Assembly (NCBI RefSeq): GCF_029227915.1
Contig: NC_079881.1
Location: 26,451,501 to 26,515,500, forward strand
DNA: 64,000 bases
Source of the DNA: Hydractinia symbiolongicarpus
Taxonomy: Eukaryota > Cnidaria > Hydrozoa > Anthoathecata > Hydractiniidae
Reading direction: 5' to 3'
Shown here in pieces: positions 50,341-62,600 of this stretch. A program made the position numbers and the translations under genes. The notes beneath the pieces were generated by a model. That model was not told the DNA's origin, made no database searches, and saw only the letters and a list, made by a program, of their open reading frames with translations. Position 1 is the first letter of the stretch. The number at the start of each line of letters is the position of its first letter.

Positions 50341-53000
50341 GGCAAACGAAAACCTGCGATTTCACGTAAATCCCGGACTCGGCCGTATAGTGAAAAGTAT
50401 ACAAAGAAAGTACCCAGGGTGTAAACTCATTTACAGAACGATTTTTTAAATTATTTTTTCACCACTAAAGCCCATGAGACTTGTAGTTTTTAAAAATGTT
50501 TTCAAACGAAAACCCGCGATTTTCCGTAAATCCCGGGCTTGGCCGTATAGTCGAATGTAAACAAAGAAAGTACCCTGTGAGTAAACTCATTTCCAAAACG
50601 ATTTTTTAAACTATCTTTTCACCACTAAAACGCATGAGACTTGTAGTTTTCAAAAATGTTTTTATTTTTGATGAGACGCTGAATAAAAGAAGTTTAATCG
50701 CCGGCAAACAAAAACCCGCCATTTCCCGTAAACCCCGGACTCGGCCCGTATAATCAAAAGTATACAAAGAAAGTACCCAGGGAGTAAACTCATTTCCCGA
50801 ACGATTTTTTAAATTATTTTTTCACCACTTAAACGCATGAGACTTGTAGTTTTCAAAAATGTTTTCATTTTTGATGAGACGCTGAATAAAAGAAGTTTAA
50901 TCGCCGGCAAACGAAAACCTGAGATTTCCCGTAAATCCCGGACTCGGCCCGTATAGTCAAAAGAATACAAAGAAAGTACCCAGGGTGTAAACTCATTTCC
51001 CGAACGATTTTTTAAATTATTATTTCACCACTAAAACGCATGAGACCTGTAGTTTTCAAAAATGTTTTCATTTTTAATGGGACGCTGAATAAAAGAAGTT
51101 TAATCGCCGGCAAACGAAAACCCGCGATTTCCCGTAAATCCCGGACTCGGCCCGTATAGTCAAAAGTGTACAAAGAAAGTACCCAGGGAGTAAACTCATT
51201 TTCCGAACGATTTTTTAAATTAATTTTTCACCACTAAAACGCATGAGACTTGTAGTTTTCAAAAATGTTTTTATTTTTGATGAGACGCTTAATGAAAGAG
51301 GTTTAATCGCCGGCAAACGAAAACCCGCGATATTCCGTAAATCCCGGGCTTGGCCGTATAGTCGAATGTAAACAAAGAAAGTACCCTGTGAGTAAACTCA
51401 TTTCCAAAACGATTTTTTAAATTATCTTTTCACCACTAAAACGCATGAGACTTGTAGTTTTCAAAAATGTTTTCATTTTTGATGAGACGCTGAATAAAAG
51501 AAGTTTAATCGCCGGCAAACGAAAACCCGCCATCTCCCGTAAACCCCGGACTCGTCCCGTATAATCAAAAGTATACAAAGAAAGTACCCAGGGAGTAAAC
51601 TCATTTCCCGAACGATTTTTTAAATTAATTTTTCACCACTAAAACGCATGAGACTTGTAGTTTTCAAAAATGTTTTCATTTTTGATGAGACGCTGAATAA
51701 AAGAAGTTTAATCGCCGGCGAACGAAAACCTGAGAATTCCCGTAAATCCCGGACTCGGCCCGTATAGTCAAAAGTATACAAAGAAAGTACCCAGGGTGAA
51801 AACTCATTTCCCGAACGATTTTTTAAATTATTATTTCACCACTAAAGCCCATGAGACTTGCAGTTTTTAAAAATATTTTCATTTTTGATGAGACGCTTAA
51901 TGAAAGTGGTTTAATCGCCGGCAAACGAAAACCAGCGATTTCCCCTAAATCCCGGGCTTGGCCCGTGTAGTCGAATGTATACAAAGAAAGTACCTAGGGA
52001 GTAAACTCATTTCCCGAAAGATATTTTAAGATTTTTTTCACCACTAAAACGCATGAGACTTGTAGTTTTCAAAAATGTTTTCATTTTTGATGAGACGCTG
52101 AATAAAAGAAGTTTAATCGCCGGCAAACGAAAACCTGCGATTTCACGTAAATCCCGGACTCGGCCGTATAGTGAAAGGTATACAAAGAAAGTACCCAGGG
52201 TGTAAACTCATTTACAGAACGATTTTTTAAATTATTATTTCACCACTAAAGCCCATGAGACTTGTAGTTTTTAAAAATGTTTTCATTTTTGATGAGACGC
52301 TTAATGAAAGAGGTTTAATCGCCGGCAAACGAAAACTAGCGATTTCCTTTTAATCCCGGGCTTGGCCCGTGTACTCGAATGTATACAAAGAAAGTACCCA
52401 GGGAGTAAACTCATTTCCCGAACGATTTTTTAAGATTTTTTTTCACCACTAAAACGCATGAGACTTGTAGTTTTCAAAAATGTTTTCATTTTTGATGAGA
52501 CGCTTAATGAAAGAGGTTTAATCGCCGGCAAACGAAAACCCGCGATTTTCCGTAAATCCCGGGCTTGGCCGTATAGTCGAATGTAAACAAAGAAAGTACC
52601 CTGTAAGTAAACTCATTTCCAAAACGATTTTTTAAATTATCTTTTCACCACTAAAACGCATGAGACTTGTAGTTTTCAAAAATGTTTTCATTTTTGATGA
52701 GACGCTGAATAAAAGAAGTTTAATCGCCGGCAAACGAAAACCCGCCATTTCCCGTAAACCTCGGACTCGGCCCGTATAATCAAAAGTATACAAAGAAAGT
52801 ACCCAGGGAGTAAACTCATTTCCCGAATGATTTTTTAAATTATTTTTTCACCACTAAAACCCATGAGACTGGTAGTTTTCAAAAATGTTTTCATTTTTGA
52901 TGAGACGCTGAATAAAAGAAGTTTAATCGCCGGCAAACGAAAACCTGAGAATTCCCGTAAATCCCGGACTCGGCCCGTATAGTCAAAAGTATACAAAGAA
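50341..53000 (+). repeat. Mixed satellite with a 42-bp deletion
   Basis: At about 50501-50506 the word TGTTTTCA joins directly to AACGAAAACCCG, removing about 42 bp. The repeat of the 810-bp unit beyond it is at 970 bp instead of about 1012, which agrees. 50.72-51.24 kb is related to 47.52-48.04 kb. Units with CTTGGCCGTATAG (one C lost) and TGTAAACAAAG are frequent. No foreign sequence was seen. Confidence 0.78.
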
Positions 53001-56000
53001 AGTACCCAGGGTGTAAACTCATTTCCCGAACGATTTTTTAAATTATTATTTCACCACTAAAGCCCATGAGACTTGTAGTTTTTAAAAATGTTTTCATTTT
53101 TGATGAGACGCTGAATTAAAGAAGGTGAATCGCCGGCAAACGAAAACCTGCGACTTCCCGTAAATCCCGGACTCGGCCCGTATAGTCAAAAGTATACAAA
53201 GAAAGTACGCAGGGAGTAAACTCATTTCCCGAACGATTTTTTAAATTATTTTTTCACCACTAAAACGCATGAGACTTGTAGTTTTTAGAAATGTTTTCAT
53301 TTTTTGATGAGACGCGTGATGAAAGTGGTTTAATCGCCGGCAAACGAAAACCCGCGATTTTCCGTAAATCCCGGGCTTGGCCCGTATAGTCGAATGTATA
53401 CAAAGAAAGTACCCTGTGAGTAAACTCATTTCCAAAACGTTTTTCTAACTTATTTTTTCACCACTAAAACGCATGAGACTTGTAGTTTTCAAAAATGTTT
53501 TCATTTTTGATGAGACGCTTAATGAAAGAGGTTTAATCGCCGGCAAACGAAACTCAGCGATTTCCCTTAAATCCCCGGCTTGGCCCGTGTAGACGAATGT
53601 ATACAAAGAAAGTACCCAGGGAGTAAACTCATTTCCCGAACGATTTTTTAAATTATTATTTCACCACTAAAGCCCATGAGACTTGTAGTTTTTAAAAATC
53701 TTTTCATTTTTGATGAGACGCTGAATAAAAGAAGTTTAATCGCAGGCAAACGAAAACCCGCGACTTCCCGTAAATCCCGGACTCGGCCCGTATAGTCAAA
53801 AGTATACAAAGAAAGTACCCAGGGAGTAAACTCATTTCCCGAACGATTTTTTAAATTATTTTTTCACCACTAAAACGCATGAGACTTGTAGTTTTCAGAA
53901 ATGTTTTCATTTTTGATGAGACGCTTAATGAAAGTGGTTTAATCGCCGGCAAACGAAAACCCGCGATTTCCCGTATATCTCGGGCTTGGCCCGTATAGTC
54001 GATGTATACAAAGAAAGTACCCTGTGAGTAAACTCATTTCCAAAACGATTTTTTAAATTATCTTTTCACCACTAAAACGCATGAGACTTGTAGTTTTCAA
54101 AAATATTTTCATTTTTGATGAAACACTGAATAAAAGCAGTTTAATCGCCGGCAAACGTAAACCCGCCATTTCCCGTAAATCCCGGGCTTGGCCCATATAG
54201 TCAAAAGTATTTAAAGAAAGTATCCAGGGAGTAAACTCATTTCCCGAACGATTTTTTAAATTATTTTTTCACCACAAAAACGCATGAGACTTGTAGTTTT
54301 CAAAAATGTTTTCATTTTTGATGAGACGCTTAATGAAAGAGGTTTAACCGCCGGCAAACGAAAACCAACGATTTCCTCTAAATCCCGGGCTTGGCCCGTG
54401 TAGTCGAATGTATACAAAGAAAGTACCCAGGGAGTAAACTCATTTCCCGAACGTTTTTTTTAAGATTTTTTTTCACCACTAAAACGCATGAGACTTGTAG
54501 TTTTCAAAAATGTTTTCATTTTTGATGAGACGCTTAATGAAAGAGGTTTAACCGCCGGCAAACGAAAACCAACGATTTCCTCTAAATCCCGGGCTTGGCC
54601 CGTGTAGTCGAATGTATACAAAGAAAGTACCCAGGGAGTAAACTCATTTCCCGAACGATTTTTTAAATTATCTTTTCACCACTAAAACGCATGAGACTTG
54701 TAGTTTTCAAAAATGTTTTCATTTTTGATGAGACGCTGAATAAAAGAAGTTTAATCGCCGGCAAACAAAAACCCGTCATTTCCCGTAAACCCCGGACTCG
54801 GCCCGTATAATTAAAAATATACAAAGAAAGTACCCAGGGAGTAAACTCATTTTCCGAACGATTTCTTAAATTACTTTTTCACCACTAAAACGCATGAGAC
54901 TTGTAGTTTTTAAAAATGTTTTCATTTTTGATGAGACGCTGAATAAAAGAAGTTTAATCGCCGGCAAACGAAAACCTGCGATTTCCCGTAAATCCCGGAC
55001 TCGGCCCGTATAGTCAAAAGTATACAAAGAAAGTACCCAGGGAGTAAACTCATTTCCAAAACGATTTTTTAAACTATCTTTTCACCACTAAAACGCATGA
55101 GACTTGTAGTTTTCAAAAATGTTTTCATTTTTAATGGGACGCTGAATAAAAGAAGTTTAATCGCCGGCAAACGAAAACCCGCGATTTCCCGTAAATCCCG
55201 GACTCGGCCCGTATAGTCAAAAGTATACAAAGAAAGTACCCAGGGAGTAAACTTATTTTCCGAACGATTTTTTAAATTATTTTTTCACCACTAAAACGCA
55301 TGAGACTTGTAGTTTTCAAAAATGTTTTCATTTTTGATGAGACGCTTAATGAAAGAGGTTTAACCGCCGGCAAACGAAAAAAAGCGATTTCCCCTAAATC
55401 CCGGGCTTGGCCCGTGTAGTCGAATGTATATAAAGAAAGTACCCAGGGAGTAAACTCATTTCCCGAACGATTTTTTAAGATTTTTTTTCACCACTAAAAC
55501 GCATGAGACTTGTAGTTTTCAAAAATGTTTTCATTTTTGATGAGACGCTTAATGAAAGAGGTTTAATCGCCGGCAAACGAAAACCCGCGATTTTCCGTAA
55601 ATCCCGGACTCGGCCCGTATAGTCAAAAGTATACAAAGAAAGTACCCAGGGTGTAAACTCATTTCCCGAACGATTTTTTAAATTATTATTTCACCACTAA
55701 AGCCCATGAGACTTGTAGTTTTTAAAAATGTTTTCATTTTTGATGAGACGCTGAATAAAAGAAGTTTAATCGCCGGCAAACGAAAACCTGCGATTTCCCG
55801 TAAATCCCGGACTCGGCCCGTATAGTCAAAAGTATACAAAGAAAGTACCCAGGGAGTAAACTCATTTCCCGAACGATTTTTTATATTTTTTTTCACCACT
55901 AAAACGCATGAGACTTGTAGTTTTCAAAAATGTTTTCATTTTTGATGAGACGCTGAATAAAAGAAGTTTAATCGCCGGCAAACGAAAACCCGCGATTTCC

Positions 56001-56844
56001 CGTAAACCCCGGACTCGACCCGTATAATCAAAAGTATTCAAAGAAAGTACCCAGGGAGTAAATTCATTTCCCGAACGATTTTTAAATTATTTTTTCACCA
56101 CTAAAATGCATGAGACTTGTAGTTTTCATAAATGTTTTTATTTTTGATGAGACGCTGAATAAAAGAAGTTTAATCGCAGGCAAACAAAAACCTGCGACTT
56201 CCCGTAAATCCCGGACTCGGCCCGTATAGTCAAAAGTATACAAAGAAAGTACCCAGGGTGTAAACTCATTTCCCGAGCAATTTTTTAAATTATTATTTCA
56301 CCACTAAAGCCCATGAGACTTGTAGTTTTTAAAAATGTTTTCATTTTTGATGAGACGCTGAATAAAAGAAGTTTAATCGCAGGCAATTGAAAACCTGCGA
56401 CTTCCCGTAAATCCCGGACTCGGCCCGTATAGTCAAAAGTATACAAAGAAAGTACCCAGGGTGTAAACTCATTTCCCGAACAATTTTTTAAATTATTATT
56501 TCACCACTAAAGCCCATGAGACTTGTAGTTTTTAAAAATGTTTTTATTTTTGAGGAGACGCTGAATAAAAGAAGTTTAATCGCCGCCAAACGAAAACCTG
56601 CGACTTCCCGTAAATCCCGGACTCGGCCCGTATAGTCAAAAGTATACAAAGAAAGTACCCAGGGAGTAAACTCATTTCCCGAACTATTTTTTAAATTATT
56701 TGTCACCACTAAAACGCATGAGACTTGTAGTTTTCAGAAATGTTTTCATTTTTGATGAGACGCTTAATGAAAGTGGTTTAATCGTCGGCAAACGAAAACC
56801 CGCGATTTCCCGTAAATCCCGGGCTTGGCCCGTATAGTCGAATG
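53001..56844 (+). repeat. Mixed satellite including a one-monomer duplication
   Basis: Two neighbouring units carry TTTAACCGCCGGC followed by CCAACGATTTCCTC (54346 and 54549, 203 bp apart), a fresh single-unit duplication. Two other neighbours carry ATCGCAGGC with CCTGCGACTTCCCG (near 56175 and 56380). Types with TTTTTTAAGATTTT and AAGCCCATGAG alternate. No longer regular period was recognised. Only satellite was seen. Confidence 0.72.
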
Positions 56845-59800
56845 TATACAAAGAAAGTACCCTGTGAGTAAACTCATTTCCAAAACGATTTTTTAAATTA
56901 TCTTTTCACCACTAAAACGCATGAGAATTGTAGTTTTCAAAAATGTTTTCATTTTTGATGAGACACTGAATAAAAGAAGTTTAATCGCCGGCAAACGAAA
57001 ACCTGCGATTTCCCGTAAATCCCGGACTCGGCCCGTATAGTCAAAAGTATACAAAGAAAGTACCCAGGAAGTAAACTCATTTCCCGAACGATTTTTCATA
57101 TTATTTTTTCACCACTAAAACGCATGAGACTTGTAGTTTTCAAAAATGTTTTCATTTTTGATGAGACGCTTAATGAAAGAGGTTTAACCGCCGGCAAACG
57201 AAAACCCGCGATTTCCCGTAAATCCCGGGCTTGGCCCGTGTAGTCGAATGTATACAAAGAAAGTACCCAGGGAGTAAACTCATTTCCCGAACGATTTTTT
57301 AAGATTTTTTTTCACCACTAAAACGCATGAGACTTGTAGTTTTCAAAAATGTTTTCATTTTTGATGAGACGCTTAATGAAAGAGGTTTAATCGCCGGAAA
57401 ACGAAAACCCGCGATTTTCCGTAAATCCCGGGCTTGGCCGTATAGTCGAATGTAAACAAAGAAAGTAACCTGTGAGTAAACTCATTTCCAAAACGATTTT
57501 TCAAATTATCTTTTCACCACTAAAACGCATGAGACTTGTAGTTTTCAAAAATGTTTTCATTTTTGATGAGACGCTGAATAAAAGAAGTTTAATCGCCGGC
57601 AAACAAAAACCCGTCATTTCCCGTAAACCCCGGACTCGGCCCGTATAATTAAAAATATACAAAGAAAGTACCCAGGGAGTAAACTCATTTTCCGAACGAT
57701 TTTTTAAATTACTTTTTCACCACTAAAACGCATGAGACTTGTAGTTTTTAAAAATGTTTTCATTTTTGATGAAACGCTGAATAAAAGAAGTTTAATCGCA
57801 GGCAAACGAAAACCCGCGACTTCCTGTAAATCCCGGACTCGTCCCGTATAGTCAAAAGTGTACAAAGAAAGTACCCAGGCAGTAAACTCATTTCCCGAAC
57901 GATTTTTTAAATTATTTTTTCACCACTAAAACGCACGAGACTTGTAGTTTTCAGAAATGTTTTCATTTTTGATGAGACGCTTAATGAAAGTGGTTTAATC
58001 GCCGGCTAACGAAAACCCGCGACTTCCCGTATATCTCGGGCTTAGCCCGTATAGTGGAATGTATACAAAGAAAGTACCCTGTGAGTAAACTCATTTCCAA
58101 AACGATTTTTTAAATTATCTTTTCACCACTAAAACGCATGAGACTTGTAGTTTTCAAAAATGTTTTCATTTTTAATAGGACGCTGAATAAAAGAAGTTTA
58201 ATCGCCGGCAAACGAAAACCCGCGATTTCCCGTAAATCCCGGACTCGGCCCGTATAGTCAAAAGTATACAAAGAAAGTACCCAGGGTGTAAACTCATTTC
58301 CAGAAGGATTTTTTAAATTATTATTTCACCACTAAAGCCCATGAGACTTGTAGTTTTTAAAAATGTTTTCATTTTTGATGAGACGCTGAATAAAAGAAGT
58401 TTAATCGCAGGCAAACGAAAACCCGCGACTTCCCGTAAATCCCGGACTCGGCCCGTATAGTCAAAAGTATACAAAGAAAGTACCCAGGGAGTAAACTCAT
58501 TTCCCGAACGATTTTTTAAATTATTTTTTCACCACTAAAACGCATGAGACTTGTAGTTTTCAGAAACGTTTTCATTTTTGATGAGACGCTTAATGAAAGT
58601 GGTTTAATCGCCGGCAAACGAAAACCCGCGATTTCCCGTATATCTCGGGCTTGGCCCGTATAGTCGAATGTATACAAAGAAAGTACCCTGTGAGTAAACT
58701 CATTTCCAAAACGATTTTTTAAACTATCTTTTCACCACTAAAACGCATGAGACTTGTAGTTTTCAAAAATATTTTCATTTTTGATGAAACACTGAATAAA
58801 AGAAGTTTAATCGCCGGCAAAGGTAAACCTGCCATTTCCCGTAAATCCCGCGCTTGGCCCATATAGTCAAAAGTATTCATAGAAAGTACCCAGGGAGTAA
58901 ACTCATTTCCCGAACGATTTTTTACATTATTTTTTCACCACTAAAACGCATGAGACTTGTAGTTTTCAAAAATGTTTTCATTTTTAATGGGACGCTGAAT
59001 AAAAGAAGTTTAATCGCCGGCAAACGAAAACCCGCGATTTCCCGCAAATCCCGGACTCGGCCCGTATAGTCAAAAGTTACAAAGAAAGTACCCTGTGAGT
59101 AAACTCATTTCCAAAACGATTTTTTAAATTATCTTTTCACCACTAAAACGCATGAGAATTGTAGTTTTCAAAAATGTTTTCATTTTTGATGAGACACTGA
59201 ATAAAAGAAGTTTAATCGCCGGCAAACGAAAACCTGCGATTTCCCGTAAATCCCGGACTCGGCCGTATAGTCAAAAGTATACAAAGAAAGTACCCAGGGA
59301 GTAAACTCATTTCCCGAACGATTTTTCATATTATTTTTTCACCACTAAAACGCATGAGACTTGTAGTTTTCAAAAATGTTTTCATTTTTGATGAGACGCT
59401 TAATGAAAGAGGTTTAACCGCCGGCAAACGAAAACCCGCGATTTCCCGTAAATCCCGGGCTTGGCCCGTGTAGTCGAATGTATACAAAGAAAGTACCCAG
59501 GGAGTAAACTCATTTCCCGAACGATTTTTTAAGATTTTTTTTCACCACTAAAACGCATGAGACTTGTAGTTTTCAAAAATGTTTTCATTTTTGATGAGAC
59601 GCTTAATGAAAGAGGTTTAATCGCCGGAAAACGAAAACCCGCGATTTTCCGTAAATCCCGGGCTTGGCCGTATAGTCGAATGTAAACAAAGAAAGTACCC
59701 TGTGAGTAAACTCATTTCCAAAACGATTTTTTAAATTATCTTTTCACCACTAAAACGCATGAGACTTGTAGTTTTCAAAAATGTTTTCATTTTTGATGAG

Positions 59801-60402
59801 ACGCTGAATAAAAGAAGTTTAATCGCCGGCAAACAAAAACCCGTCATTTCCCGTAAACCCCGGACTCGGCACGTATAATTAAAAATATACAAAGAAAGTA
59901 CCCAGGGAGTAAACTCATTTTCCGAACGATTTTTTAAATTACTTTTTCACCACTAAAACGCATGAGACTTGTAGTTTTTAAAAATGTTTTCATTTTTGAT
60001 GAAACGCTGAATAAAAGAAGTTTAATCGCAGGCAAACGAAAACCCGCGACTTCCCGTAAATCCCGGACTCGTCCCGTATAGTCAAAAGTGTACAAAGAAA
60101 GTACCCAGGCAGTAAACTCATTTCCCGAACGATTTTTTAAATTATTTTTTCACCACTAAAACGCATGAGACTTGTAGTTTTCAGAAATGTTTTCATTTTT
60201 GATGAGACGCTTAATGAAAGTGGTTTAATCGCCGGCTAACGAAAACCCGCGACTTCCCGTATATCTCGGGCTTAGCCCGTATAGTGGAATGTATACAAAG
60301 AAAGTACCCTGTGAGTAAACTTATTTCCAAAACGATTTTTTAAATTATCTTTTCACCACTAAAACGCATGAGACTTGTAGTTTTCAAAAATGTTTTCATT
60401 TT
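56845..60402 (+). repeat. Block duplicated at 2230-bp spacing (11 monomers)
   Basis: 56845-58172 matches 59075-60402 at an offset of 2230-2231. The change of one base comes from GGCCGTATAG at 59263 against GGCCCGTATAG at 57032. Shared marks include CATGAGAATTGTAG, CCGGAAAACGAAAACC, CCCGTCATTTCCCG, TATAATTAAAAATATAC and GGCTTAGCCCG. The middle (58172-59075) has a relative at 61.21-61.92 kb that lacks one monomer. Confidence 0.83.
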
Positions 60403-62600
60403 TGATGAGACGCTTAATGAAAGAGGTTTAATCACCGGCAAACGAAAACCCGCGATTTTCCGTAAATCCCGGGCTTGGCCGTATAGTCGAATGTAAACAA
60501 AGAAAGTACCCTGTGAGTAAACTCATTTCCAAAACGATTTTTTAAACTATCTTTTCACCACTAAAACGCATGACACTTGTAGTTTTCAAAAATGTTTTCA
60601 TTTTTGATGAGACGCTTAATGAAAGAGGTTTAATCGCAGGCAAACGAAAACCCGCGACTTCCCGTAAATCCTGGACTCGGCCCGTATAGTCAAAACTATA
60701 CAAAGAAAGTACCCAGGGAGTAAACTCATTTACCGAACGATTTTTTAAATTATTTTTTCACCACTAAAACGCATGAGACTTGCAGTTTTCAGAAATGTTT
60801 TCATTTTTGATGAGACGCTTAATGAAAGTGGTTTAATCGCCGGCTAACGAAAACCCGCGACTTCCCGTATATCTCGGGCTTGGCCCGTATAGTCGAATGT
60901 ATACAAAGAAAGTACCCTGTGAGTAAACTCATTTCCAAAACGATTTTTTAAATTATCTTTTCACCACTAAAACGCATGAGACTTGTAGTTTTCAAAAATC
61001 TTTTCATTTTTGATGAAACACTGAATAAAAGAATTTTAGTCGCCGGCAAACGTAAAGCCGCCATTTCCCGTAAATCCCGGGCTCGGCCCATATAGTCAAA
61101 AGTATACAAAGAAAGTATCCAGGGAGTAAACTCATTTCCCGAACGATTTTTTATATTATTTTTTCACCACTAAAACGCATGAGACTTGTAGTTTTCAAAA
61201 ATGTTTTCATTTTTAATAGGACGCTGAATAAAAGAAGTTTAATCGCCGGCAAACGAAAACCCGCGATTTCCCGTAAATCCCGGACTCGGCCCGTATAGTC
61301 AAAAGTATACAAAGAAAGTACCCAGGGTGTAAACTCATTTCCAGAAGGATTTTTTAAATTATTATTTCACCACTAAAACGCATGAGACTTGTAGTTTTCA
61401 GAAATGTTTTCATTTTTGATGAGACGCTTAATGAAAGTGGTTTAATCGCCGGCAAACGAAAACCTGCGATTTCCCGTATATCTCGGGCTTGGCCCGTATA
61501 GTCGAATGTATACAAAGAAAGTACCCTGTGAGTAAACTCATTTCCAAAACGATTTTTTAAACTATCTTTTCACCACTAAAACGCATGAGACTTGTAGTTT
61601 TCAAAAATATTTTCATTTTTGATGAAACACTGAATAAAAGAAGTTTAATCGCCGGCAAAGGTAAACCTGCCATTTCCCGTAAATCCCGCGCTTGGCCCAT
61701 ATAGTCAAAAGTATTAATAGAAAGTACCCAGGGAGTAAACTCATTTCCCGAACGATTTTTTATATTATTTTTTCACCACTAAAACGCATGAGACTTGTAG
61801 TTTTCAAAAATGTTTTCATTTTTAATGGGACGCTGAATAAAAGAAGTTTAATCGCCGGCAAACGAAAACCCGCGATTTCCCGCAAATCCCGGACTCGGCC
61901 CGTATAGTCAAAAGTTACAAAGAAAGTACCCTGTGAGTAAACTCATTTCCAAAACGATTTTTTAAATTATCTTTTCACCACTAAAACGCATGAGACTTGT
62001 AGTTTTCAAAAATGTTTTCATTTAGATGAGACGCTTAATGAAAGAGGTTTAATCGCCGGCAAACGAAAACCAGCGATTTCCCCTTAATCCCGGGCTTGGC
62101 CCGTGTAGTCGAATGCATTCAAAGAAAGTACCCAGGGAGTAAACTCATTTCCCGAACGATTTTTTAAATTATTTTTTCACCACTAAAACGCATAAGACTT
62201 GTAGTTTTCAAAAATGTTTTCATTTTTGATGGGACGCTGAATAAAAGCAGTTTAATCGCCGGCAAACGAAAACCTGCGATTTCACGTAAATCCCGGACTC
62301 GGCCCGTATAGTGAAAAGTATACAAAGAAAGTACCCAGGGTGTAAACTCATTTCCAGAACGATTTTTTAAATTATTATTTCACCACTAAAGCCCATGAGA
62401 CTTGTAGTTTTTAAAAATGTTTTCATTTTTGATGAGACGCTGAATAAAAGAAGTTTAACCGCAGGCAAACGAAAACCCGCGACTTCCCGTAAATCCCGGA
62501 CTCGGCCCGTATAGTCCAAAGTATACAAAGAAAGTACCCAGCGAGTAAACTCATTTCCTGAACGATTTTTTAAATTATTTTTTCACCACTAAAACGCATG
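60403..62600 (+). repeat. Mixed satellite with a shortened copy of 58.17-59.08 kb
   Basis: TTTTAATAGGACGCTG at 58172 and 61212 are 3040 bp apart, but 58854 and 61692 are 2838 bp apart, so one monomer is missing on the right. The join is near 61360-61400, where TTATTTCACCACTAAAACGC replaces the AAGCCC form. A 3-bp loss gives CATTTAGATGAG near 62022. No foreign sequence was seen. Confidence 0.75.
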
